22,892 nucleotides of DNA from Candidatus Elulimicrobium sp. GTDB lineage: Bacteria > Patescibacteriota > Minisyncoccia > Moranbacterales > UBA9337. Made by a program: the position numbers and the translations under genes. The DNA is taken from positions 1 through 22,892 of the forward strand of contig DYKS01000006.1 of NCBI GenBank assembly GCA_020722485.1, read 5' to 3'. The notes below the pieces were generated by a model that was not told the origin of the DNA, made no database searches, and saw only the letters and a program-made list of their open reading frames with translations. Position 1 is the first letter of the stretch; each line of letters starts with the position of its first letter. Below, in pieces: positions 1-7,478 of this stretch.

Positions 1-147
1 ATTAATTGGGGTTTAGTGGGTTTAGTTGATTTTGATTTAGTGGAAACTTTATTTGGCACTATCCCGGCTTTACAAAAAATTGTGTACGATTTGGTTGGAT
101 TGTCCGCTCTTTATGAAATTTACGCTTTGGTGACAAAAAAAATATAG
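1..147 (+). CDS. DUF378 family membrane protein, C-terminal part (5' end outside window)
   Basis: The reading frame is open from base 1 to a TAG at 145-147 and gives 48 residues. It contains INWGLVGLVDFDLVETLFG, then an LQKIVYDLVGLSALYEI segment. This matches the hallmark of DUF378 (YuzA-like) small membrane proteins, in which a short hydrophobic helix starting NWGLVG is followed by a second helix with a VGLxALY pattern. The start codon and first helix lie upstream of the window. The function of the family is unknown. The gene ends about 20 bases before a hairpin terminator. The assignment rests on pattern recognition of a short fragment. Confidence 0.75.
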   Translation: MNWGLVGLVDFDLVETLFGTIPALQKIVYDLVGLSALYEIYALVTKKI

Positions 148-166
148 TATTTTTTTGTTTGCACAA

Positions 167-200
167 AACAAACACTCGTTTTTACTTGTGAGTGTTTGTT
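167..200. terminator. Hairpin terminator between converging genes
   Basis: A perfect 11-bp stem (167-177 with 190-200, AACAAACACTC / GAGTGTTTGTT) with a 12-base loop is flanked by T-rich sequence on the plus side and by TTTTG on the minus side. It lies between the end of the DUF378 gene (+) and the end of the DUF1003 gene (-), so it can serve both strands. Confidence 0.75.
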
Positions 201-241
201 ATTTTCAAGCTAATTGTTAAACCTGCCGAAGAGCACAGAAT

Positions 242-637
242 TTATTTTTTCTCTTCTAACAAACGCAATATTTTTTCCAACTTATTTTTTTCCAAGTTAT
301 CTAACTGTTTCCCTAATTTTTCTATTTCTTCTTTAGTTTTTTTGTCTGTCGCAAAATCCAATTCCATTTTTTTTCGATCTCTATCCCCCGCTCTTCTTTG
401 ACTCATTAGAATTATCGGAGCGGCATAGGCCGCCTGAAAACTTAGCATTAGGTTCAAAAAAACAAATGGATAAGGATCCCATTTATTTTTCCACGCGGCA
501 ATATTTAAAAAGATCCAAATTGTCAAAAAAACGCTTTGAAAAATTATAAAAGTCCAACTGCCGAGAATTTCCGTTATCTTATCCGCTAATTTTTGACTTA
601 GATTTTTCTGAAAATTATTTTTGAATTTTTTTTCCAT
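242..637 (-). CDS. DUF1003 family membrane protein
   Basis: This 131-residue protein carries the DUF1003 signature: GSWTFIIFQSVFLTIWIFLN forms the first membrane helix (about 26-47), WDPYPFVFLNLMLSFQAAYA leads into the second (about 53-78), and MSQRRAGDRDRKKMELDF follows. The C-terminus (about 90-131) is a charged, probably coiled-coil helix. The family's role is unknown; it is an inner-membrane protein. The ATG overlaps the serS stop codon by one base (TAATG on the minus strand), so translation is probably coupled to serS. No SD sequence is clear. Family length and motifs are complete. Confidence 0.9.
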   Translation of the reverse strand: MEKKFKNNFQKNLSQKLADKITEILGSWTFIIFQSVFLTIWIFLNIAAWKNKWDPYPFVFLNLMLSFQAAYAAPIILMSQRRAGDRDRKKMELDFATDKKTKEEIEKLGKQLDNLEKNKLEKILRLLEEKK

Positions 638-1905
638 TATTTTTTTCTTTCTATTTTTTCCATTTTATTTGGCATCCATTCGCGCAAAACTTCTGGAACA
701 ATCACACTGCCATCAGATTGTTGATAATTTTCCAAAATGGCAATAAGCGCGCGAGCAATGGAAATAGCCGTTCCATTTAAAGTATGTAGATATTCTTTTT
801 CTCCGCTAGAACGTTTTAATTTTATATTCAGTCGTCTTGCTTGATAATCGGTTGTATTGGAAGTGGAAGTAATTTCTCCCCAACCGTTTTTGGAAACCAT
901 CCAAGCTTCCAGATCATATTTGCGGTAAGCCGGTCCACCCAGATCGCCGGTGCAAATATCAACCACCCGAAAAGGCACGCCCAATTCTTGAAAAATTTCT
1001 ACTTCAATATTTTTCAATTCCTCATGAATTTTTTCCGAATCTTCCGGTGCGCAATAAACAAACATTTCTACTTTGGAAAATTGGTGCACTCGATAAAGAC
1101 CAGAAGAATGACGTCCATAAGATCCGGCTTCTGTGCGAAAACAATGAGAAAAAGCGACATATTTCAATGGCAATTTTTCTTCGAGAATCGTTTCCTCCAT
1201 GTGATAACCTCCCATAGTGATTTCCGCCGTTCCTACTAAGCTCAAATCAGAATTTTCCACTGAATAAATCTGTGTTTCTTTCCCTCGAGGATTAAAACCA
1301 ACTCCGCTTAAAACCTTATCTCGCGCTAAATCAGGCGTAGTAAAAGGTGTAAACCCTTTTTCCAATAATTTGCGAAAAGCAAACTGAATTAATGCCATTT
1401 CTAGTAAAACGCTTTCGTTTTTTAGATAATAAAACTTAGAACCGCTCACCTTAGCTGCTCTTTCAAAATCTATTAAATCTAAATTATTCATAATTTCTTC
1501 GTGAGTGCGCGGAGTAAAATCAAATTGTGGTGGCTTTCCATAACGTTCAATTTCTTTATTTTCTTTGTCAGACTTTCCAATTGGAGAATCGGGATGAGTA
1601 AGATTGGGAACTTCTCGAAGAATTTTTTCTTGTTTTTCTAATGTTTTTTTAAATTCTGGTTCTAACTTATCCAATTTTTCTTTTATTTCTTTTCCGCGAG
1701 CGATAAGTTCTGTTTTATCTGCAACATTTTGAATTGCCTTAATTAGTTTATTTTTTTCAGCTTGTAAATTTTCAATTTCCGCTAATAGAATCTTTCTTTT
1801 TTCATCCAACGCCAAAAGTTCGTCTATATCGCAATGAATATTGCGTTGGACGCAATTCTTCTTAATTTCCTCTTTATGTTTTCTGATAAATTTTATATCT
1901 AACAT
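637..1905 (-). CDS. serS: Seryl-tRNA synthetase
   Basis: This is a class II aminoacyl-tRNA synthetase that charges tRNA-Ser with serine in the cytoplasm. At 422 residues it has the usual length. The N-terminal helical hairpin that grips the tRNA long arm is visible as a charged coiled coil (about 30-98). The catalytic domain has the TAE serine-pocket motif (226-228), motif 2 (FSHCFRTEAGSYGRHSSGLY, 252-271, with Arg257) and motif 3 (ISIARALIAILENYQ, 381-395, with Arg385). The QARRLNIK stretch near 355-362 is also typical. No SD sequence precedes the ATG; a 9-bp inverted repeat lies 17 bases upstream. It is the first gene of a two-gene unit with the DUF1003 gene. Confidence 0.97.
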   Translation of the reverse strand: MLDIKFIRKHKEEIKKNCVQRNIHCDIDELLALDEKRKILLAEIENLQAEKNKLIKAIQNVADKTELIARGKEIKEKLDKLEPEFKKTLEKQEKILREVPNLTHPDSPIGKSDKENKEIERYGKPPQFDFTPRTHEEIMNNLDLIDFERAAKVSGSKFYYLKNESVLLEMALIQFAFRKLLEKGFTPFTTPDLARDKVLSGVGFNPRGKETQIYSVENSDLSLVGTAEITMGGYHMEETILEEKLPLKYVAFSHCFRTEAGSYGRHSSGLYRVHQFSKVEMFVYCAPEDSEKIHEELKNIEVEIFQELGVPFRVVDICTGDLGGPAYRKYDLEAWMVSKNGWGEITSTSNTTDYQARRLNIKLKRSSGEKEYLHTLNGTAISIARALIAILENYQQSDGSVIVPEVLREWMPNKMEKIERKK

Positions 1906-1921
1906 ATTTTAGCAATAAATA

Positions 1922-1946
1922 AATTAATGGCAAAAATCCATTAATT
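1922..1946. repeat. Inverted repeat in the serS leader
   Basis: AATTAATGG (1922-1930) and CCATTAATT (1938-1946) are perfectly complementary across a 7-base A-rich loop. The element lies 17 bases upstream of the serS ATG, between it and a TATAAT box. It could be an operator or an RNA hairpin in the leader. No T-run follows it on the minus strand, so it does not look like a standard terminator. Confidence 0.6.
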
Positions 1947-1969
1947 GGAACGTAATTTTTATTTTTTAA

Positions 1970-1975
1970 ATTATA
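1970..1975 (-). promoter_or_regulatory. Possible -10 box for serS
   Basis: TATAAT on the minus strand, about 65 bases upstream of the serS ATG and upstream of the inverted repeat. The -35 region at 15-18 bp spacing is only T-rich (TTTTTT/TTTTTG), so support comes mainly from the perfect -10 hexamer. Confidence 0.35.
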
Positions 1976-2023
1976 TTTATTTTAGGATAACAAAAAAAAT
2001 TTTTTTTGACAAATTTGCTTTTC

Positions 2024-2051
2024 TTGTTTTTTTTCTTATTTTGTATATACT
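2024..2051 (+). promoter_or_regulatory. Possible promoter of the AhpD-like / dnaB / recR group
   Basis: TTGTTT (2024-2029), a 16-bp spacer and TATACT (2046-2051), about 35 bases before the ATG at 2087. A perfect TTGACA at 2006-2011 lies just upstream but has no -10 box at normal spacing. AT-rich sequence makes chance matches likely. Confidence 0.35.
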
Positions 2052-2086
2052 TGAAAAAAGTAAGATTTAATAATTAACAAATCAAT

Positions 2087-2617
2087 ATGGAAAACACAAA
2101 TCAACCTATTGTTCATTTAATCACTGACGATGAAGTTAAAGGTAAAGCCAAAGATCTTTTTGAACAAATTAAAAAATCCTCCGGCGAAGTGCCTAAATGG
2201 ATGCGCGTAATGGCTAATTGCGAAGACACTCTGATAGGATTTTTCACGCTGTTTCAATCAGTTATGGACAACGCGCCAGCCGATAAAAATTTGAAGTGGA
2301 AGCTGGCTTATCTGGTTTCCGAGCTTAATGAGTGCAAATTTTGCGTGGGCGTGGCGAAAATGAAACTGCAAGAATTCGGTTTTGGGGAAGAAGATTTTCA
2401 GGCAATTGAAAAAACCTTTGACGAGAAGGAGAAAATCGCCGCCCAGTTTGCTCGAGAAACAACTGAAGCTGCTTATAAAATCAATCCAGAAACTATTAAA
2501 AAAATGAAAGAAAATTTCACTGATGAACAAATTGTGGAAATAACCGCTGTTATTGGATTGTTTAATTTTGTTAATCGTTTTAACGATGCGTTAAAAATTT
2601 TACCGGATGTAAAATAA
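2087..2617 (+). CDS. AhpD-like / carboxymuconolactone decarboxylase family protein
   Basis: This 176-residue, mostly helical protein has the CMD-family core: Glu79 and the redox pair Cys83-x-x-Cys86 in SELNECKFCVGVAKMKL, followed by a C-terminal helix EITAVIGLFNFVNRFNDALK typical of the peroxidase-related subgroup. In this family the CxxC pair reduces peroxides, or takes electrons from a partner thiol protein. The canonical ExxxCxxCxxxH motif has Ala90 where the histidine is expected, so activity may be altered. It lies 18 bases upstream of dnaB, which suggests co-transcription. There is no SD before the ATG. The exact substrate cannot be read from the sequence. Confidence 0.85.
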   Translation: MENTNQPIVHLITDDEVKGKAKDLFEQIKKSSGEVPKWMRVMANCEDTLIGFFTLFQSVMDNAPADKNLKWKLAYLVSELNECKFCVGVAKMKLQEFGFGEEDFQAIEKTFDEKEKIAAQFARETTEAAYKINPETIKKMKENFTDEQIVEITAVIGLFNFVNRFNDALKILPDVK

Positions 2618-2635
2618 TTCTTAAAATTTATAAAT

Positions 2636-4036
2636 ATGTCTCGTAAAAAAACGGAAATCAAAAAGAAAGATGATTTGCGTTTGCCTCCGCATAATATTGA
2701 CGCCGAGCAATCCGTTCTCGGCTCTTTAATGTTGGATAAAGATGCGATTATTAAAATAGCCGATATTCTTAAAGACGGAGATTTCTACAAAGATGATCAT
2801 AATTTGATTTACGCTGCTATTTTGGATCTTTATGAAGAGCGAGAACCGGTGGATGTGCTTAGTCTTTCCAATAAACTTAAAGAAAAAAAGAAATTAGAAG
2901 CTATTGGCGGGTCTAGTTATTTAGCGTCTCTAATTAACGCGGTTCCGTCATCTTCCCATGTTCTTCATTACGCTAAAGTGGTTCAGAAAAAAGCTCTTCT
3001 GCGTCGTTTAATTAATGCCGCTACTGAAGTGGTGGAAATGGGATACCAAGAAAGCGAAGATGTAGAAAAAATTTTAGATGAAGCGGAACAAAAAATTTTT
3101 AGCATCTCTCAAAAATATATCAAACAGGATTTTGTTCCCATTAAAGCTATTTTGGAAGAAGCTTTTAATCGCATAGACGAACTGCATAAAAATAAACAAG
3201 GATTGCGTGGCGTTCCTTCCTGTTTTCCCGATTTAGACAATATACTTTCCGGCTTTCAAAAATCTGATTTAATTATTCTGGCCGCCCGCCCTTCTATCGG
3301 TAAAACCAGTCTTGCTTTAGATTTAGCGCGCAATATCGCTACCAAACATAAAGTGCCCATCGGTATCTTTTCTTTAGAAATGTCTTCCGATCAATTAATT
3401 GACAGAATGATTGCTTCTCAAGCAGAAGTGGATCTTTGGCGTTTGCGCACCGGTCATTTGAAGAGCAAGGGAGAAGAAAATGACTTTCAAAAAATTGCCG
3501 ATGCTATGGGAATTTTAAGTGAAGCGCCGATTTATATTGATGATACTGGTTCGACTAACGTGATGGAAATGCGCACAATGGCGCGACGTTTACAAGCGGA
3601 ACACCAAATTGGAATGATTATTGTTGACTATTTGCAATTAATGGAAGGTCGTTCTCGCGGGGGTGATAATCGCGTTCAGGAAATTTCCGAAATTTCCCGT
3701 TCTTTGAAACAGTTAGCGCGTGAACTTAATGTTCCCATCATTGCTCTCTCTCAACTTTCTCGTCAAGTAGAATCTCGTTCGCCACAAATTCCTAAGCTTT
3801 CCGATTTGCGAGAATCTGGATCTATTGAGCAAGATGCCGATGTGGTAATGTTTTTATATCGCGAAGATCGGGAAAAACCGGACACTCCCAATAAAAACAT
3901 AGTGGAAGTAATTATTGCTAAACATCGCAACGGTCCATTGGGAAAAGTTAAACTCTATTTTGACGAAAAATACACTGCCTTTAAATCTTTGGAAAAAGCG
4001 CATGAGCCAGAATTTGAGCAAAGCGGGGGTTTTTAA
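2636..4036 (+). CDS. dnaB: Replicative DNA helicase
   Basis: This is the hexameric 5'-3' helicase that unwinds DNA at the replication fork. The 466-residue protein is complete. The N-terminal helical domain begins PPHNIDAEQSVLGSLMLD (17-34). The RecA-like motor domain has Walker A ARPSIGKT (217-224, Lys223), EMSSDQL after strand 2, Walker B MIIVDYLQLM (327-336, Asp331), a loop with ALSQLSRQVESR, and the SGSIEQDADVVMFLYRE segment. No intein interrupts the motor domain. The ATG has no SD, as is usual here. recR follows after 116 bases. Confidence 0.97.
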   Translation: MSRKKTEIKKKDDLRLPPHNIDAEQSVLGSLMLDKDAIIKIADILKDGDFYKDDHNLIYAAILDLYEEREPVDVLSLSNKLKEKKKLEAIGGSSYLASLINAVPSSSHVLHYAKVVQKKALLRRLINAATEVVEMGYQESEDVEKILDEAEQKIFSISQKYIKQDFVPIKAILEEAFNRIDELHKNKQGLRGVPSCFPDLDNILSGFQKSDLIILAARPSIGKTSLALDLARNIATKHKVPIGIFSLEMSSDQLIDRMIASQAEVDLWRLRTGHLKSKGEENDFQKIADAMGILSEAPIYIDDTGSTNVMEMRTMARRLQAEHQIGMIIVDYLQLMEGRSRGGDNRVQEISEISRSLKQLARELNVPIIALSQLSRQVESRSPQIPKLSDLRESGSIEQDADVVMFLYREDREKPDTPNKNIVEVIIAKHRNGPLGKVKLYFDEKYTAFKSLEKAHEPEFEQSGGF

Positions 4037-4152
4037 AAAACCCAGAGTAAAGTAAAAAAGTTCCGAAACCAATTTCGCACGCTAAACATAAAATAATTAA
4101 TAATAAAAAATCTTATCCGCTGAAATTTTAGCGAAAACTAATTTAAAAAAAT

Positions 4153-4752
4153 ATGTCTTCAAACTATCCGAAAACTTTTCAAAAACTGATAGAAAATTTT
4201 TCTTCCCTGCCCTCCATCGGACCCAAACTAGCGGAACGGCTGGTTTTTCATTTATTCAAAGAAAAAAAAGAAACGCTCGCCGCGTTTGCCGAGAATTTAT
4301 CCGCTCTTCAAGATTTAAAAAGTTGCCAAAGATGTTTTAATATCGCTGAAGAAAAATTGTGTGGAATCTGTCAGGATTCTCATCGGGATTCTTCTATCAT
4401 TTGTGTAGTAGAAAATCCATTAGATGTGATCGCCATTGAAAAAACAGGAATTTACAAAGGAGTTTATCATGTTCTGGGCGGACTTTTAGGTTCCGCGACC
4501 GCCAAACAAGAAGAAAACTTAAAAATTAAAGAATTATTGGCAAGAATTAAAAAAGAAAATATTCAAGAAGTAATCATCGCTACCAATCCTACTACCGAAG
4601 GCGATTTAACGGCATTATATTTAAAAAGAAAATTACAGTCTTTCTCAATAAAAATTACCCGTTTAGGACGCGGACTTTCCACTGGTGGCGATATTGAATA
4701 TGCCGATGAAATTACCCTCTCGTCTTCTATTAGTCATCGGCAAGAAATTTAA
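4153..4752 (+). CDS. recR: Recombination mediator RecR
   Basis: RecR acts with RecO (and RecF) to load RecA onto SSB-coated single-stranded DNA. The 199-residue protein is the standard length. It shows a helix-hairpin-helix (LPSIGPKLAERLVFHL, 19-34), a four-cysteine zinc finger (Cys58, Cys61, Cys70, Cys73) and a Toprim domain beginning IICVVENPLDV (Glu88 region) with TTEGD (147-151). The usual LSP stretch after HVLGG is replaced by LLGSATAKQEENLKI. The C-terminal Walker-like segment ITRLGRGLSTGGDIEYAD is conserved. Its stop faces the secF stop across a 58-base gap. Confidence 0.96.
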   Translation: MSSNYPKTFQKLIENFSSLPSIGPKLAERLVFHLFKEKKETLAAFAENLSALQDLKSCQRCFNIAEEKLCGICQDSHRDSSIICVVENPLDVIAIEKTGIYKGVYHVLGGLLGSATAKQEENLKIKELLARIKKENIQEVIIATNPTTEGDLTALYLKRKLQSFSIKITRLGRGLSTGGDIEYADEITLSSSISHRQEI

Positions 4753-4770
4753 TCCGCTATTATTGAAAGT

Positions 4771-4789
4771 ATTTTATCGTTAGTAAAAT
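4771..4789. terminator. Weak AT-rich hairpin between recR and secF
   Basis: ATTTTAT (4771-4777) pairs with GTAAAAT (4783-4789), with one T-G wobble and a 5-base loop, followed by a T-rich tract on the plus strand. It sits between two converging genes, where a terminator is expected, but the stem is short and all A/T. Confidence 0.35.
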
Positions 4790-4810
4790 TTTTAATTTTT
4801 TTATCACAAA

Positions 4811-5773
4811 CTACTTCTTTTTCAGTTTATAATTATAAATACTTACCAAAAGCGCGGAAGCAATGAAAATGGAAGAATAAGTTCCAAAAAAAACTCCAAT
4901 TGCCAAAGCTACCGCAAAATAATGGATACTCTCTCCTCCATAAAGAATAATTGCCAAAAGCACGACAATCACCGTCAAAGAAGTATTGATAGAACGCGCT
5001 AATGTTTCATTAATAGAATGATTGGCTACAGTTTCAAAATTTTCTTTTTCCCGAGAATGCAAAATATTTTCCCTGATTCGATCATAGACAACGATAGTGT
5101 CATTGATAGAATAACCCAAAATAGTGAGCAAAGCGGCTATAAAAGAAATGTCCACCTCCACTTGCCAAAACGCTCCCAAAAGCGCGAAAAAACCGATAGT
5201 GATTATAATATCATGAATCAAAGCAATAATAGCGCTAATGCCGTATTGCCAAGAAGGCAAAGGATAAGAAATTTGACGAAAAGCCCAAGTAATATAAAGA
5301 ACAATAGCGATAACAGACAGAAAAACAGCTTTAAAAGAATTGTTTTTTAATTGATTAGAGACTGAAGCACCAATAAAATCAACTCGTACTAAAAAAACTT
5401 CATTGCCAAACTCTTTTAATTTTTCTAAAACTTTTTCGTTTGTTTGTTCATCAGAAGCAATATAACGTAAAATAACTGATTTTTCCCCTGACATTTGAAC
5501 AGTTAAACTTTTTAGATTAAGTTCTTTTAATTTTTCTTCTATTGCTTCTCGCGTTGGAACAAAAAAGCTTTTTTCTACTTCTTCTTTCGTTTTTTCCTCT
5601 TCCGTTGGTTGAATTTTTTCTTCTGTTTTTTCAAAACGAACTTCCATCAAAGTTCCACCACGAAAATCAATTCCTGTTTTTAATCCCCATTTTGCCAATG
5701 AAAATAAACTCAAAAAAATTAAAAAAGAGGAAAAAATATAAGCATATTTTCTTTTTTGAATGATGGGTAACAT
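4811..5773 (-). CDS. secF: Protein translocase subunit SecF
   Basis: SecF forms a complex with SecD that uses the proton gradient to help pull proteins through SecYEG. The 320-residue protein has an N-terminal membrane helix (about 10-30), the GIDFRGGTLMEVRFE start of the first extracytoplasmic domain (about 34-48), an acidic lysine/glutamate-rich insertion (about 50-75), and five C-terminal helices beginning near residue 150. The helix-4 signature GYSINDTIVVYDRIREN is intact. It starts 13 bases after the secD stop, so secD and secF form an operon. There is no SD before the ATG. Confidence 0.96.
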   Translation of the reverse strand: MLPIIQKRKYAYIFSSFLIFLSLFSLAKWGLKTGIDFRGGTLMEVRFEKTEEKIQPTEEEKTKEEVEKSFFVPTREAIEEKLKELNLKSLTVQMSGEKSVILRYIASDEQTNEKVLEKLKEFGNEVFLVRVDFIGASVSNQLKNNSFKAVFLSVIAIVLYITWAFRQISYPLPSWQYGISAIIALIHDIIITIGFFALLGAFWQVEVDISFIAALLTILGYSINDTIVVYDRIRENILHSREKENFETVANHSINETLARSINTSLTVIVVLLAIILYGGESIHYFAVALAIGVFFGTYSSIFIASALLVSIYNYKLKKK

Positions 5774-5786
5774 AATTAAAAATAAA

Positions 5787-7463
5787 TTATCTTTTGATTA
5801 CTAACCAAATTCTTTTTTCTAACCAATCGCTCATCAACAAAAAATTCAAGATACTTTTCGTTAAAACAATTGCTGTAAACATAGAAACTAATACTCCAAT
5901 GATAAGAATTACCGCGAATCCCTGAACGAAACCACTGCTAAACCAAATTAAAATCAAGGAAGTAAGAATAGTGGATAAATTACCGTCGCGAATACTCGGC
6001 CAAGCCCGTTTGAATCCCGTATCCAATGCGCTTTTCAAATTTTTTCCTTTTCTTAATTCTTCTTTTATTCGCTCAAAAATTAAAACATTGGCATCCACCG
6101 CCATTCCCACTGAAAGAACAAAACCAGCAATACCAGAAAGCGTCAATGTTATTGGCCATGGAGAAAGAAAGCCGGATAATTTAAAAATAGACACCATCAT
6201 TCCAGCATAAAGCAATAAAGCCAAAGAAGCAACGAAACCAAGAAAGCGATAATATAAAAGCATAAAAATAATCACTGAAAATAAACCAATTACGCCTGCT
6301 CGCAATCCAGTTTTCAAAGACTGAGCTCCCAGAGACGCTTCCACGCTTTGTTGAGAAACCAATTCAATAGGCACCGGTAAAGCCCCTTCATTTAAACGAC
6401 GTTTTAATTCATTAGCTTCTTCTATAGAAAAATTTCCAGTAATTACCGCTTCGCCATTATTAATTTCTGTCTGTACTACAGGAGCGCTAATAATTTTTCC
6501 GTCCAAATAAATAGCAATAGTTTTACCCACATTTCTCTTGGTCAATTCGGCGAATAAAGCAGTTCCTTCCGAATCAAATTTCAAGGAAACTTGTGGTTCG
6601 CTTAAACCTTGAGATTGAAAAATAACTTCCGCGTTTTTTAAATTTTTACCGGTCAATCCGGTGGCTTTATATTTCAAATCCGGAAGCATATCGGCAGTGA
6701 CTTTGGTGAATAAAATATGCTCCCCTCGCACTTCGCGTTCATCACCTTCTCCTCGTTCTTCAATTTTCTTGATAATATGCCAACCAAATTGAGTTTCCAC
6801 TAACTCTGGATAAATTTCTCCGTTTTTAAATTCGTTATTAAATAAAACGGCTTCAAATTCCGGAACAAATTTGCCTTTTTTAGAAAAATCCAAATCCCCT
6901 CCTTTTTCTCGAGAACCGGGATCTTGGCTGTTGTTTTTGGCAGCTTCTTCAAAATTTTCTCCGGCCAAAACTTTGGCCAAAATTGCTTGAGCATTTTTCA
7001 GAGATTGTTCATTGAGATTTTTTATAACCGGATTGTTTTTTAATTCTTCTTCGGACACTTCTTCTTTAAATTCCAAAAAAGGAGTGTCTTTGATAGTTTT
7101 CTTGGCTTCTTCCATATTCTTTATTCCGGGCAATTCCACAATTACTCGGTTTTCTCCTCCAGAAAAAGAAGTCTGCACCAATGGTTCTCCAATTCCAAAA
7201 GCATTAACTCTTCTTTCCACTAAATCCTGAATCGCTTGCATAGCTTCTTCTTTTTTATCTTCAGGAATCGCGGAAGTATCCGCTTTATATTCCAAATGGA
7301 TTCCTCCTTGCAAATCCAATCCTAAATTTATTTTCAAGCTGTTTATTTTTTGATAAAGAAACGGAAAAAAACTCACCGTTGGCGGATAAGAAAGAACCAA
7401 AATCAAAACAGCAAGCAAAACAACGGCGGAAAATTTAAGTTTTATTTTGTCAGATATTTTCAT
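5787..7463 (-). CDS. secD: Protein translocase subunit SecD with inserted parvulin-type isomerase domain
   Basis: The protein has 558 residues. The N-terminal helix is at about 10-30; DLQGGIHLEYK (50-60) opens the first extracytoplasmic domain. The membrane domain begins near 385 and has SVGMAVDANVLIFERIKEEL (451-470), the proton-path signature. Between TPFLEFKEE (127-135) and TGLTGKNLKNA (268-278), where the family normally has a short linker, lie about 117 extra residues resembling a parvulin (PpiC) peptidyl-prolyl isomerase: GENFEEAAKNNSQDPGSREK (168-187), GGDL (188-191), VPEFEAVLF (200-208), VETQFGWHII (222-231). The parvulin beta-1-like GEHILF (247-252) follows instead of preceding the rest. 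The domain may help fold exported proteins at the translocon; this is an inference. secF lies 13 bases downstream. Confidence 0.95.
   Translation of the reverse strand: MKISDKIKLKFSAVVLLAVLILVLSYPPTVSFFPFLYQKINSLKINLGLDLQGGIHLEYKADTSAIPEDKKEEAMQAIQDLVERRVNAFGIGEPLVQTSFSGGENRVIVELPGIKNMEEAKKTIKDTPFLEFKEEVSEEELKNNPVIKNLNEQSLKNAQAILAKVLAGENFEEAAKNNSQDPGSREKGGDLDFSKKGKFVPEFEAVLFNNEFKNGEIYPELVETQFGWHIIKKIEERGEGDEREVRGEHILFTKVTADMLPDLKYKATGLTGKNLKNAEVIFQSQGLSEPQVSLKFDSEGTALFAELTKRNVGKTIAIYLDGKIISAPVVQTEINNGEAVITGNFSIEEANELKRRLNEGALPVPIELVSQQSVEASLGAQSLKTGLRAGVIGLFSVIIFMLLYYRFLGFVASLALLLYAGMMVSIFKLSGFLSPWPITLTLSGIAGFVLSVGMAVDANVLIFERIKEELRKGKNLKSALDTGFKRAWPSIRDGNLSTILTSLILIWFSSGFVQGFAVILIIGVLVSMFTAIVLTKSILNFLLMSDWLEKRIWLVIKR
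6708..7064 (-). other. Parvulin-type domain inserted in SecD (residues ~134-252)
   Basis: The segment aligns by eye with E. coli PpiC through GxxF..A...S, GGDL, VPxFExxxF and TQFGxHIIK. His229 (GWHII) and His249 (GEHIL) match the two conserved active-site histidines; Asp181 takes the cysteine/aspartate position. The HIL strand comes last, joined to the GWHII strand by a short charged turn (RGEGDERE), which suggests a circular permutation. Confidence 0.8.
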
Positions 7464-7478
7464 AAAGTGAATTTGTTT

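Noticed and set aside
841..1239. A 132-codon open frame on the plus strand inside serS
   Set aside because: It is antisense to conserved catalytic motifs of serS, has no family pattern and no start signals; treated as a shadow frame.
2006..2011. TTGACA on the plus strand upstream of the AhpD-like gene as a -35 box
   Set aside because: No -10-like hexamer occurs at 15-19 bp spacing; the next TATACT is 34 bp away.
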